In this document: positions 29,568 through 38,183 of the stretch, piece by piece | Numbering within the stretch: the first letter of the stretch is position 1 | Layout of the letters: each line of letters opens with the position of its first letter | DNA from: Actibacterium sp. 188UL27-1 | GTDB taxonomy: Bacteria; Pseudomonadota; Alphaproteobacteria; Rhodobacterales; Rhodobacteraceae | Assembly (NCBI RefSeq): GCF_016901225.1 | Contig: NZ_JAFEUL010000001.1 | Location: 110,773 to 174,772, forward strand | Direction: 5' to 3' | Length of the DNA: 64,000 bases | The notes under the pieces: model-generated | Databases searched by the model: none | Seen by the model: the letters and a program-made list of their open reading frames with translations, nothing else | What the model was told of the DNA's origin: nothing | Made by a program: the position numbers and the translations under genes

Positions 29568-30483
29568 ACTCCTCCCGGTCGTCCGGGGGCAGTTGAAACC
29601 GGCCATGGGCCCAATCGCCCGCGCGCCAGGCTTCCTTGGCGGCGTCGATCTTGTCCTTGGACGAGGCCACGAAGTTCCACCAGATATGGCGCGGCCCACC
29701 CAGGGTCTCTCCGCCCAGCAGCATCAGCCGCGCGCCCTGTGCGCCCGCTGTCAACGTGATGGCATCGCCGGGGCGAAACACCATCATCTGCCCGGCCGCG
29801 AACGTGTCGCCCGCCACGGTAACACTGCCCTGCACCACATAGACCCCGCGATCTTCATGGTTGTCGGGCAGGGGGATCCTGGCTCCGGCCTTGAGCACCG
29901 CATCGGCATAGAACATCTCGCTAAAAGTCTTGGTGGGCGCGCGCTCTCCCCAGGCCGTGCCGATGATCAGACGCACTTCTTTGTCTTCTCCTTCGATAAA
30001 GGGCAAGGCGGCCTCGCCGTGATGTTCAAACCCGGCCGCGGTCTCTTCGTCCTTTTCGGGCAGGGCGACCCAGGTTTGGATGCCAAACAGTTTGCTGCCG
30101 CCTTGGCGTGTCTCGGCACTGGTCCGTTCCGAATGGGTGACGCCGTTGCCCGCGATCATCCAGTTGACCTCCCCCGGATAGATCATCTGGTTGGTGCCCA
30201 GACTGTCCCGGTGCTGAAACTCACCCTGATACAGGTATGTCACCGTGGCCAGCCCGATATGGGGATGCGGGCGCACGTCAATGCCCTGGTCGGTGAGAAA
30301 CTCCGCCGGTCCCATCTGGTCGAAAAAGATGAACGGCCCGACCATCTGCCGTTTCGGAGCAGGCAGGGCGCGGCGCACCTCAAACCCGCCCAGATCACGA
30401 CTGCGCGGGACGATCAGCGTCTCGATCGCATCCAGGTTGCCCGCATCGGGGCATTGCGGCTCGATTGTGTGGTTCCAACTCAT
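29548..30483 (-). CDS. Pirin family protein
   Basis: The 311-residue bicupin has the pirin metal motif [16 protein letters not shown] (about 69-84) and the second-ligand segment NGVTHSE, then the C-terminal cupin ([14 protein letters not shown]). Bacterial pirins of this type can have quercetin 2,3-dioxygenase activity, and others are redox-linked regulators. It is the last gene of a likely operon with a ring-cleaving dioxygenase and a hydrolase. The hydrolase reading frame, once corrected for a one-base shift, would overlap the pirin start as ATGA. Its 3' end overlaps trpF. Confidence 0.93.
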   Translation of the reverse strand: MSWNHTIEPQCPDAGNLDAIETLIVPRSRDLGGFEVRRALPAPKRQMVGPFIFFDQMGPAEFLTDQGIDVRPHPHIGLATVTYLYQGEFQHRDSLGTNQMIYPGEVNWMIAGNGVTHSERTSAETRQGGSKLFGIQTWVALPEKDEETAAGFEHHGEAALPFIEGEDKEVRLIIGTAWGERAPTKTFSEMFYADAVLKAGARIPLPDNHEDRGVYVVQGSVTVAGDTFAAGQMMVFRPGDAITLTAGAQGARLMLLGGETLGGPRHIWWNFVASSKDKIDAAKEAWRAGDWAHGRFQLPPDDREEFIPLPE

Positions 30484-30561
30484 GGGTGGGCTCCGTTGTG
30501 ATGTGCCTGCGCGGTGCGGGTCAGGAATGCTGCCAGCGTGCTGATCTCAGATTGACGGAGG

Positions 30562-31101
30562 TCATGGACCCCCCGGGTGCCAGACCGTCTGTACATGCGC
30601 CTTCTGCGCCATGAAATAGGCCTCCAACGCTTCCGTCAGGGGGGCGGGGCAGATGGGATCCTGCCGCCCGGCAGTGATCAGGACTAGTTTGTTCGCCAGA
30701 CCGGGATGAGGGACGGGCTGCCAGGGGATCAGGGGATGCAGCAAAGCGGCGGCATCTACCAGGTCTAGATGTTGTAGAATGACAGACCCCAACATGTTGG
30801 CCCCATTTGAATAGCCGAATGCCAGGACGGGCCCGTTGCCTCGATGGGCGGTGATAAAGTCCACCACGGCGCGGCTGCACTGTGCCAGATTCTCCATGTC
30901 ATAGATCCCTGCGCCGGTGCGGCGAAAGAAGCGGTTGGCTCCGTGTTCCGACACGTCTTCGCGGGGGCTGATCACCGTCGCGTCGGGCAGTAATTGACCG
31001 GCCAGATCGTGGAACTGTCCCTTGTCTCCGCCGGTGCCGTGAAAGGTAAAGAGAGTGGGCGCGTTCGGCGCCCCCCTCCGTTCGGCGAAATGATAGGTCA
31101 T
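30562..31101 (-). CDS. MhqD-like alpha/beta hydrolase, frameshifted near its 3' end
   Basis: The protein of 179 residues as read has the hydrolase core with FHGTGGDK (oxyanion loop), GYSNGAN (Ser nucleophile) and GRQDPICP (Asp). The catalytic His should follow HPGG, but the frame stops at HPGGP. Dropping one base near 30567-30570 (a C/G run) continues as HDLRQSEISTLAAFLTRT and ends at 30480, giving about 207 residues with the His in place and an ATGA overlap with the pirin start. So it is either a recent frameshift or a sequencing error. GGAGG precedes the ATG at 31101. The upstream gene ends at 31115. Confidence 0.8.
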   Translation of the reverse strand: MTYHFAERRGAPNAPTLFTFHGTGGDKGQFHDLAGQLLPDATVISPREDVSEHGANRFFRRTGAGIYDMENLAQCSRAVVDFITAHRGNGPVLAFGYSNGANMLGSVILQHLDLVDAAALLHPLIPWQPVPHPGLANKLVLITAGRQDPICPAPLTEALEAYFMAQKAHVQTVWHPGGP

Positions 31102-31114
31102 TGCGTCCTCCGCG

Positions 31115-32044
31115 TCAGTCGATGATGGGGGGCAGCAGCGTTTCAAGCTGACCGCGCAGGTGCTCGTGCTGGGTCGGCAGCATCAACGCCTCTCCCAGAT
31201 GGGCGGTGTCTTCATCGCGGTCAAAACCAGGCTCGTTGGTGGCGATCTCAAACAGCACCCCGCCGGGGGTGCGAAAGTAAATCGCCCAGAAGTAATCCCG
31301 GTCGATCACCGGGGTCACCTGGTATCCGGTCTCCATCAGCGTCTGGCGCACCTCCAGCTGTTTACCACGGTTCTCAACCGCAAAGGCGATATGGTGGACG
31401 GATCCCGCCCCCTGACCCGCTTGGGGCATATCGGGCAGGGTTTCGATATCGATCATGCGGGCTGTCCCCGAGGGGACAGCAAAACGGGTGACGGTCCCCG
31501 CACGCGCGATCTCCTGGTAGCCCATGAATTTCAGCAATTCGGCCGAGGCGGCATCATCGCGCAACCGCATGCTGGCAGAATGGAAACCGCGGATCGCGAC
31601 ATCCCCGTGCACCCCGTTCCCGGTCCAGCCGGGACGGGTGTCATCGGCATCTTCGACCAAGGCGAAATGATCCCCATCGGGGCCATCAAAGCTCAGACGG
31701 TTGACCCCAAAGGATGTATCATGTGCCAGATTGGCCACGGCGGCCTGTGTGAGCCGCTCCTGCCAAAATCCGAGTGTCCCCGCGGGGACAGCAAAGACGG
31801 TCGTGCCGACCTCTCCCGTGCCGGGGCGTCCCCGGGGCATGTCGGGAAAGGGGAAATAGGTCATGACCGAACCGGGGGTCCCCGCCGCATCCCCGTAATA
31901 CAGGTGATAGACATCAGGGGCATCGAAGTTGACGGTCTTCTTGACCCGGCGCAGGCCCAAAACCTTGGTAAAGAAGGCATTGTTGGCCTGGGCATTGCCC
32001 GCCATGGAGGTGACGTGGTGCAATCCTTTGATCTGGGTGATCAT
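31115..32044 (-). CDS. Ring-cleaving dioxygenase, VOC superfamily (MhqO-like)
   Basis: The 309-residue protein has two VOC (glyoxalase/extradiol dioxygenase) modules. The N-terminus ITQIKGLHHVTSMAG with NNAFFTKVLGLRRVKKTVNFD is typical of MhqO/PcpA-like ring-cleaving dioxygenases, and the second half carries GSVHHIAFAV and a C-terminal Glu in GGVLFEIATNEPGF, which give the usual two-His-one-Glu Fe(II) ligands. The ATG at 32044 follows AAAGGATG. It is the first gene of the operon with the hydrolase and pirin genes, resembling the mhqO-mhqD pair that protects against hydroquinones and catechols. Confidence 0.9.
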   Translation of the reverse strand: MITQIKGLHHVTSMAGNAQANNAFFTKVLGLRRVKKTVNFDAPDVYHLYYGDAAGTPGSVMTYFPFPDMPRGRPGTGEVGTTVFAVPAGTLGFWQERLTQAAVANLAHDTSFGVNRLSFDGPDGDHFALVEDADDTRPGWTGNGVHGDVAIRGFHSASMRLRDDAASAELLKFMGYQEIARAGTVTRFAVPSGTARMIDIETLPDMPQAGQGAGSVHHIAFAVENRGKQLEVRQTLMETGYQVTPVIDRDYFWAIYFRTPGGVLFEIATNEPGFDRDEDTAHLGEALMLPTQHEHLRGQLETLLPPIID

Positions 32045-32158
32045 CGCGGCATCCTTTGGCTGTTGGACCATGTTGCCGATAAGATAATGGCAGGATCACC
32101 AATGTTAACCGCGATAAAGCGCGTGATATTATTGCGTGAAACGTGGTAATCAAATGAT

Positions 32159-33067
32159 ATGAGTGGCCATATAGAACATGTCCGGACCTTCCTTGCCGTG
32201 GCCGATCATGGTGGGTTTGCGGTGGCCGGGCGACATCTGAACCTGTCGCCGACAATCGTCACCCGGCATGTTGCCGAGTTGGAGGAGCGGCTTGGGGTGC
32301 AATTGTTCTTGCGGACGACGCGCAAAGTCTCCCTGACGGAAGCCGGGCGCCTTTATCGCACGCAAACCACTCCGGTGGTGGCCGCGCTGGATGGGGCGGA
32401 CGCGGCGGTGCGCGAACGCCATGTGGGCCTGTCCGGGCCCTTGCGGGTCAGCGCGCCGCTGTCGTTTGGCATGCGTTTTCTGCCGGAGGCGATGGCGCAG
32501 TTTCGTATCCTGCACCCGGCGGTTGCAGTGAACCTGCAACTGTCGGACCGGATGGTCGATATCGCGGCGGAGGGATATGACATGGCCTTGCGCATCTCTG
32601 GCCCGCCGAGCGATCAGTCAACGATCTGGCGCAAGATCTGCCCCGTGCCGCGCCTGCTGGTGGCGTCGCCCGACTATCTGGCGCAGCATGGCGCTCCGGA
32701 GCGCCCCGACGCCTTGGCGCGACGGAATTGCCTGCATTACGGCGGGCGGACCGGTCGCACCGTCTGGACGCTCTCAAAGGGCGGGACGTCGCATCAGGTG
32801 TCCCTGGCGCCGTGTCTGACCTGTAACAACGGGGAGACCCTGGCGCGGCTGACCGAATTGGGGGAGGGCATCACCCTATTGCCGCGATTTCTGGTGGAAG
32901 ACGCCCTGGAGCGCGGCACCTTGCGGCCTGTCCTGGCCGGGTGGGAGGCGCCGCCGATCTGGCTGACCGTCACCTATCCGCCCTATGAGGCGCTGCCTGC
33001 CAAGGTGAGTGCCTTTACCCGGTTTATCGAGACAGCTTTGCAGGATCGGGGCATGGTGCCTGGCTGA
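32159..33067 (+). CDS. LysR family transcriptional regulator
   Basis: The 302-residue protein has the LysR winged helix-turn-helix at the N-terminus (FLAVADHGGFAVAGRHLNLSPTIVTRHVAELEERLGVQLFLRTTRKV, about residues 11-56) and a periplasmic-binding-like effector domain from about residue 90. It is divergent from the ring-cleaving dioxygenase operon over 114 bases, the usual position of a LysR regulator for that operon. The AT-rich TGATATTATTGCGTGAAAC segment between them is a candidate binding region. The inducer is probably a quinone or phenol, by analogy only. Confidence 0.92.
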   Translation: MSGHIEHVRTFLAVADHGGFAVAGRHLNLSPTIVTRHVAELEERLGVQLFLRTTRKVSLTEAGRLYRTQTTPVVAALDGADAAVRERHVGLSGPLRVSAPLSFGMRFLPEAMAQFRILHPAVAVNLQLSDRMVDIAAEGYDMALRISGPPSDQSTIWRKICPVPRLLVASPDYLAQHGAPERPDALARRNCLHYGGRTGRTVWTLSKGGTSHQVSLAPCLTCNNGETLARLTELGEGITLLPRFLVEDALERGTLRPVLAGWEAPPIWLTVTYPPYEALPAKVSAFTRFIETALQDRGMVPG

Positions 33068-33086
33068 GCCGCTGGCATAGTTTCTT

Positions 33087-33125
33087 GCCTCCGGCGGGAG
33101 TATTTTTACCAATAAGAAAGGGGGA
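33087..33125 (+). repeat. Dispersed element, AATAAGAAAGGGGG-tail type
   Basis: GCCTCCGGCGGGAGTATTTT followed by TACCAATAAGAAAGGGGG, 19 bases after the LysR stop. The copy at 39557-39590 is the same type in reverse orientation. Confidence 0.75.
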
Positions 33126-33204
33126 GGCGCGCGCGCCGTTCCGTCAGTGGAGGAACGCTGGATATGGGTGGCGGCGCGGGGCTGTCCCGCACCGCCTGGT
33201 CGGG

Positions 33205-34194
33205 TTACTGGACCGCGGCGGTCAGCGGCGCGATGTTCACGGCATCTTCATAACTGGGCAGGGCGCTGTCGATGCTTTGCGCTTCGACGAACACATCGGC
33301 CACGCCTTTCATGAAGGTCTGGGCGGCACCGCCCAGCCACTTGTCGCTGAGCTGATCGGATGCGCTGGGGAAGGTCATGGTCGAGATCGAGGCGCGGGCA
33401 CCGTCCATGTCCATACCCGATTCCTTGGCGATCTTTTCCAGCATTTCGTCGGACGGGTCGGCATTCCAGGCGTCATTCGAGGCGGCGGTGACGGCCAGGA
33501 ACTGGGACAGCAATTCGGGGTTTTCGGCCGCGAAATTCGCCGGGGTCGAGGTCACATCGAAGACGAGGATGCCCAGCTCTTCTTTTTCGGCTCCGGTCAG
33601 CAGGACATTGCCATGCTCTTTCATCCGGGCCAGGCCGCCGCCATAGCCGCAGGCGAAGTCCACCTGACCCTGGGCCAAGGCGGCTGCTCCTTCGGGTGGT
33701 GCCATGTTGAGAACGGACAGGCTGGCCAAGTCAACGCCGAAATGGTCCATCTGGCGCAGGAAGCCGTAATGGGCTGCGGTGCCCAGCGGCACGGCGACGG
33801 TCTTGCCTGACAATTCGCTGGCGTTTTCCTTGTCGATCTCAAGGTTGGTGCCCACGACGCAGTTGTCGTTTTCCGAATAGCTGACGGCCACATCGACGAC
33901 CTGAATGTCCTGACCCGCGGAGGCCGCAACCACGAAGGGCGGCACGCCCTGGCTGACGGAGATCTGCACATCGCCCGAGGCCATGGCGGCGGACATGGCT
34001 GTCCCGGTTTCGAAGGCGCGCCAGTTGATGGTGACGCCCAGCTCTTCTTCGTAAGTGCCGTCTGCCTTGGCGGCCAGCATGGGCAATGGCCATTCGAGGA
34101 AATACGCGACGGTGATTTCCTCTTGTGCGAATGTGGCTGTGGCCGACAGCGTCATGGCCGCGCTTGCCAGCAGCGATGCGAGTGTTCTTTTCAT
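33205..34194 (-). CDS. TauA-like ABC transporter substrate-binding protein
   Basis: The 329-residue periplasmic protein has a signal peptide (MKRTLASLLASAAMTLSATATFA, cleaved before QEE) and a substrate-binding fold of the taurine/nitrate/sulfonate (TauA/SsuA) type (ITVAYFLEWPLPMLAA, GDVQISVSQGVPPFVVAASAG). GGGAGATAACC precedes the ATG. It is probably a taurine-binding protein, but no permease or ATPase gene lies beside it. The divergent DadA-type oxidoreductase gene is 294 bases away. Confidence 0.87.
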   Translation of the reverse strand: MKRTLASLLASAAMTLSATATFAQEEITVAYFLEWPLPMLAAKADGTYEEELGVTINWRAFETGTAMSAAMASGDVQISVSQGVPPFVVAASAGQDIQVVDVAVSYSENDNCVVGTNLEIDKENASELSGKTVAVPLGTAAHYGFLRQMDHFGVDLASLSVLNMAPPEGAAALAQGQVDFACGYGGGLARMKEHGNVLLTGAEKEELGILVFDVTSTPANFAAENPELLSQFLAVTAASNDAWNADPSDEMLEKIAKESGMDMDGARASISTMTFPSASDQLSDKWLGGAAQTFMKGVADVFVEAQSIDSALPSYEDAVNIAPLTAAVQ

Positions 34195-34488
34195 GGTTAT
34201 CTCCCTGTTTCACCTGTTGTATGTGGCTTTTACGGGCCCGCAAGCCAAGATCGTAAGTCCAATCCTTGGTTCGAAATAGTCCAGCCACTGCTCAACCGGC
34301 GCAACGCTACGCAGCATGGCCAAAGGGAGTCAAACGGTTTGCAGGATGGCTGAAGAAAAGTTGCCGGATCTTGGAATGTTGGGGATGACATGGGCGTTTT
34401 GTGCATTTTTGAGATCAGGCAGCGGGTTTTACGGTAAGTATCGAGACAGGAGGGGCGTCTGTATGGGCCTGGCATTTGGGAGGCGGTG
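34195..34488. other. 294-base divergent intergenic region (tauA-like / oxidoreductase)
   Basis: No gene is seen on either strand. It must hold the promoters of both divergent genes. GGGAGATAACC before the binding-protein start and GGGAGGCG before the oxidoreductase start are ribosome-binding sites. I found no clear operator palindrome. Confidence 0.4.
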
Positions 34489-35772
34489 ATGTCTGACGGG
34501 CAGCGGGGCCTGTGGTCTGAAACGGCGGTTCCGGCCGGAGCCCGTCCGGCGCTGGAGGGTGATCTGTCCTGCGATGTGACGGTTGTTGGCGCCGGATTTA
34601 CCGGTTTGCGCGCTGCCGTGAAGCTGGCGGAAGGCGGGGCCCGCGTCGTCGTCGTTGATGCAGGCGATGTGGGCCATGGCGCGTCGGGGCGCAGTGGTGG
34701 GCAGGTGAACCCGATGTTGCCGTTCCATGGCCCCGAGGCGGTGCGCCGCCTGGTCGGGGCGCGGTATTTTGAGCGGCTGACCGAGGTTTCGCTGGGCTCT
34801 GCCGATGCGCTGTTTGCCTTGATCCGGCGCTATCAGATCGATTGCCAGGCGCGCCAGAACGGGTGGGTGCGGGTCGATCACTGCGCCAGGGCGGCGCGGA
34901 TGTCGCGTGCCAATGTGGTGGCCTGGACCCAGTGCGGCGCGACGATGCGCAGCTTGGACGCGGCGGATGTGCGGCATTTGACCGGCACGCAGGTCTACAG
35001 CAGTGGCACGTTGATCCCGCAAGGCGGTGCGATCCATCCTCTATCCCTGGTGCGGGGTCTGGCGCGGGTGGCGGAGGGCGCGGGTGCCCGGATTTTTGGC
35101 GCCACGCGTGTTGAGGGCCTTTACCGGGGATCGGGCGGATGGCTGGCCGAGACGCCGCGGGGGCGGCTGACCTCTGCCTGGGTGATCCTGGCCACCAATG
35201 GCTACACGGATGGTTTATGGCCCGGATTGCAGTCGAGCCTGTTGCCGCTGGTGCCGATCCAGATTGCCAGCGACCCGTTGCCGGAGGATCGCATCCCGGC
35301 GATCCTGCCGGAGGGGCATACGATCTCTGATACGCGGCGGGTGATCATGTATGCCCGGCGAGAGCCCGATGATCGCATCGTGTTCGGGGGATTGGGGCAG
35401 ATGGGGCGCGGTGGTGTGGTCACGGGCCATGACTGGCTGATCCGGGATGCGGCGCGGATCTATCCCGGTTTGTGCGGTGTGGACTGGCGGCATCGCTGGG
35501 GAGGGCGCATTGCGCTGACCGATGATCGCCTGCCGCATTTGCATGAGCCCGCGCCCGGTTTGATTGCGGGGCTGGGATATAACGGGCGCGGTGTTGCGAT
35601 GTCCCATGTGATGGGAGAGGCCTTGGCTGATCGCGCGCTGGGCGTTGCCGCGGGGGATCTGCCCTTTCCTGTCTCTTCCATCCGGCGCCTTCCGTTTCGC
35701 GCCGTGCAGCTGATGGGAAAGCGCGTGGCCGTCGGGTGGATGCGTGTGCGGGACCGTTTGGAGCAGATGTGA
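34489..35772 (+). CDS. FAD-dependent oxidoreductase (DadA/PuuB type)
   Basis: The 427-residue protein is a DAO-fold flavoprotein. It has the dinucleotide motif VTVVGAGFTGLRAAVKLAEGG (about 27-47), the flavin segment GASGRSGGQVNP typical of PuuB and related amine oxidoreductases, and a C-terminal GLGYNGRGVAMSHVMGEALAD. It probably oxidises an amino acid, polyamine derivative or other amine. The ATG at 34489 is used after GGGAGGCG; a GTG at 34486 is one codon earlier. The neighbouring TauA-like protein may hint at taurine or another amine as substrate, which is inference. Confidence 0.88.
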   Translation: MSDGQRGLWSETAVPAGARPALEGDLSCDVTVVGAGFTGLRAAVKLAEGGARVVVVDAGDVGHGASGRSGGQVNPMLPFHGPEAVRRLVGARYFERLTEVSLGSADALFALIRRYQIDCQARQNGWVRVDHCARAARMSRANVVAWTQCGATMRSLDAADVRHLTGTQVYSSGTLIPQGGAIHPLSLVRGLARVAEGAGARIFGATRVEGLYRGSGGWLAETPRGRLTSAWVILATNGYTDGLWPGLQSSLLPLVPIQIASDPLPEDRIPAILPEGHTISDTRRVIMYARREPDDRIVFGGLGQMGRGGVVTGHDWLIRDAARIYPGLCGVDWRHRWGGRIALTDDRLPHLHEPAPGLIAGLGYNGRGVAMSHVMGEALADRALGVAAGDLPFPVSSIRRLPFRAVQLMGKRVAVGWMRVRDRLEQM

Positions 35773-35928
35773 TCTGGGGGGCTCCCGCCTGTCGGTACGG
35801 CATCTTGCGATGCCTGCCGCCCGTTGGGCCGGGCAGGCGCTGGCGCACCTGGGCCCGCGTCTGCGGGGGCGCATCCGGGACGGGTTTGCGCGCGGGCCGT
35901 GGATGGCTGCGTGCCCGGTGGCGGGCGA

Positions 35929-36951
35929 TCAGGGGCGGCGCGTGGTTTCCCCATGGATCAGCTCCGTCTGTAATTCGACCGACAGATCCGAGGACACACC
36001 ATGCATCCGGGCGATCAGGTTTTTGGCCCCTTGCACCCCCATCTTGCGCCGGGGGGTGCGCGCCGTTGTCAGGCGGAGGGGCAAAACCTCGGTAATGTCC
36101 AGCCCGTTGAACCCCGCCAGCCCGACCTCATCCGGCACGCGGATGCCCATCACCTGGCAGGCCATCAGCCCGGCAAAGGCAAAATGATCGGACAGGAAAA
36201 ACACGATATCGGGCCGCGGTGCCTGGGCCCACAGAGCCTGAAACCCGTCATATCCCGCGCGGTAGGAGCTGCCGGGCATCCGCATTTCGGCCACCGCGCC
36301 CAGCCCGGCCTCGGCAAAGGCGTGGCAGATACCATTCAACCGCTTTTCCGCCCGCTGATCCTTGCCGTGCTGGATCCCGACATAACCCGGCTGGCGATAT
36401 CCCAGCGCGATCATGGCGCGGGCCAGTTGATAACCCGCATTTTGATGATCGACGCCGACGCAGATATCGATGGGCGCGTCGGTAAAATCCCAGACCTGCA
36501 AGGTGGGGATCTGGCGCGTCTGGATCGCCTCCCGCACGGTCGGGCCATGATCCGCGCCGGTCAGGACCAGACCGGCAGGCCGCCAGGACAGGACCTGTTC
36601 AACCCAGGCGCGTTCCCGGTCGGCGTCATATTCCGTCGTGTTGACCACGGTGGTGAACCCGTTCGCCTCAAAAGCCGGGCGCAACCCGTCCAGGATGCCG
36701 GCGAAGACATCGTTGAAGAGCGTCGGAAAAGAGATGCCGATTAGCCCCGACGCCCCGCCCATCAATGATCGCGCATTGGGGTTGGGCCGATAGCCCAGCC
36801 TTTGCGAAATCTCAATGATCTCAAGGCGCTTGCCTTCGGACACGCCCTCGACCCCGCGCAGGGCCCGCGACACGGTCATGATCGACACGCCTGCTGCGGC
36901 GGCCACATCCTCAATCTTGACCAGCTTGCTGGCCCGGCTCTTGCGTGCCAT
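35929..36951 (-). CDS. LacI family transcriptional regulator
   Basis: The 340-residue protein has the LacI helix-turn-helix and hinge (KIEDVAAAAGVSIMTVSRALRG, about residues 10-31) followed by a sugar-binding domain (LIGISFPTLFNDVFAGILDGL; DHFAFAGLMACQ; GLAGFNGLDI). The ATG at 36951 follows GGGAAAG. It is divergent from the sugar ABC transporter operon, and a TTAACGTTAA palindrome lies between them, so it most likely controls that operon and itself. The sugar is unknown. Confidence 0.93.
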   Translation of the reverse strand: MARKSRASKLVKIEDVAAAAGVSIMTVSRALRGVEGVSEGKRLEIIEISQRLGYRPNPNARSLMGGASGLIGISFPTLFNDVFAGILDGLRPAFEANGFTTVVNTTEYDADRERAWVEQVLSWRPAGLVLTGADHGPTVREAIQTRQIPTLQVWDFTDAPIDICVGVDHQNAGYQLARAMIALGYRQPGYVGIQHGKDQRAEKRLNGICHAFAEAGLGAVAEMRMPGSSYRAGYDGFQALWAQAPRPDIVFFLSDHFAFAGLMACQVMGIRVPDEVGLAGFNGLDITEVLPLRLTTARTPRRKMGVQGAKNLIARMHGVSSDLSVELQTELIHGETTRRP

Positions 36952-36963
36952 GCGGTCTTTCCC

Positions 36964-36983
36964 AACGTTAGCGTTAACGTTAA
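36964..36983. promoter_or_regulatory. Probable LacI-family operator
   Basis: AACGTTAGCGTTAACGTTAA contains the palindrome TTAACGTTAA (36974-36983) and a second, partly overlapping AACGTT half at 36964-36969. An AT-rich palindrome centred on CG is the usual LacI-family operator form, and it lies directly upstream of the lacI-type gene and the divergent transporter operon. Confidence 0.65.
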
Positions 36984-37066
36984 TATCGAAAGACGCTGCT
37001 TTGCAACCAAGGCGTCGCCATGTCACGCTGTCAGCCAATATTTGGCAACGCGTTTGGGAGGGCCCC

Positions 37067-38149
37067 TTGCCGCAGATCGTCTTCGACCAAGTCGAAAAAA
37101 GCTACGGCTCCGTTCGCGTGTTGCCGCCTCTGGACCTGTCCTTGAATGATGGCGAGTTCACCGTTTTGGTCGGTCCGTCCGGTTGCGGCAAGTCCACGAC
37201 ATTGCGCATTCTGGCGGGGTTGGAGACGTTGTCAGGGGGCGAGATCTTTTTCGACGGGGCGCCCATCGGCGCGCTGGAGCCCAAGGAGCGCGACATCGCG
37301 ATGGTGTTCCAAGACTATGCGCTCTACCCGCATATGAACATCGCCAAGAACATGTCCTTTGCCCTGCGCCTGCAAAAGGCACCCAAATCCGAGATCACGG
37401 AAAAGGTGCAGCGCGTGGCCGACATGCTGAATATCGGCCACCTTTTGGATCGCAAACCGGCGGAACTGTCGGGCGGTCAGCGCCAACGGGTTGCCATGGG
37501 CCGCGCCCTGGTCCGCGATGCGGGCACATTTCTGTTCGATGAACCGCTGTCGAACCTGGATGCGAAGCTGCGCGGTAAGATGCGTACCGAACTGGCCGAG
37601 ATGCGCGATACGATCGACAAGAATATGGTCTATGTCACCCATGACCAGGTCGAGGCGATGACCCTGGGCGACCGGATCGTCGTCATGAATGAAGGAACTA
37701 TCCAGCAGCAAGGCAGCCCCGAAGAGCTGTTCAAATCGCCGGTCAACATGTTCGTGGCGGGCTTTATCGGCAGCCCGACCATGAACTTTATGGACGGCGC
37801 ATTGCAACAGGCTGAGAGCGGCCTGAGCGTCACCGGTGACGGCTACACCCTGCCTTTGACGGCGGAGGATGCGGCACGGTTGCACAACGCGACAAGCCGC
37901 GATGTGGTGGTGGGCCTGCGCCCGTCCTCGTTTGAACGCAATGCCAGCCTGCCGGGCCAGGTCGCGTTGAAGGTGGTCGTGGCCGAATATCTGGGCGCAC
38001 AGTCGGTTCTGGTCACCCATTGCGGGCAACAGGAACTGCTGGTCGAGATGCAAAGCGCGGCCCCCCTGAAGGCCGGCACCACCGAAACCTTCGGCATCCG
38101 CACCGATGAGATCATGATTTTCGATAAAGCGTCGGGCCTTAGGCTCTGA
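37067..38149 (+). CDS. Sugar ABC transporter ATP-binding protein (UgpC/MalK type)
   Basis: The 360-residue ATPase has Walker A GPSGCGKST (about 37-45), the Q-loop MVFQDYALYPHMN, the signature LSGGQRQRVAMGRALV, Walker B TFLFDEPLSNLDAKLR, and a C-terminal TOBE/regulatory domain of the MalK type (GLRPSSF). A TTG start at 37067 is inferred because GGGAGGG precedes it and the protein then begins PQIVFDQVEKSYGS as usual; no ATG fits. It heads the operon, followed by binding protein and two permeases. Confidence 0.92.
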   Translation: MPQIVFDQVEKSYGSVRVLPPLDLSLNDGEFTVLVGPSGCGKSTTLRILAGLETLSGGEIFFDGAPIGALEPKERDIAMVFQDYALYPHMNIAKNMSFALRLQKAPKSEITEKVQRVADMLNIGHLLDRKPAELSGGQRQRVAMGRALVRDAGTFLFDEPLSNLDAKLRGKMRTELAEMRDTIDKNMVYVTHDQVEAMTLGDRIVVMNEGTIQQQGSPEELFKSPVNMFVAGFIGSPTMNFMDGALQQAESGLSVTGDGYTLPLTAEDAARLHNATSRDVVVGLRPSSFERNASLPGQVALKVVVAEYLGAQSVLVTHCGQQELLVEMQSAAPLKAGTTETFGIRTDEIMIFDKASGLRL

Positions 38150-38183
38150 CCAAAAAACCAACGATTAAGGGAGGAAAACGAAA

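Noticed and set aside
34255..34290. A tRNA gene near GGTTCGAAA
   Set aside because: The word resembles a T-loop, but no acceptor stem, anticodon arm or D-arm can be folded around it.
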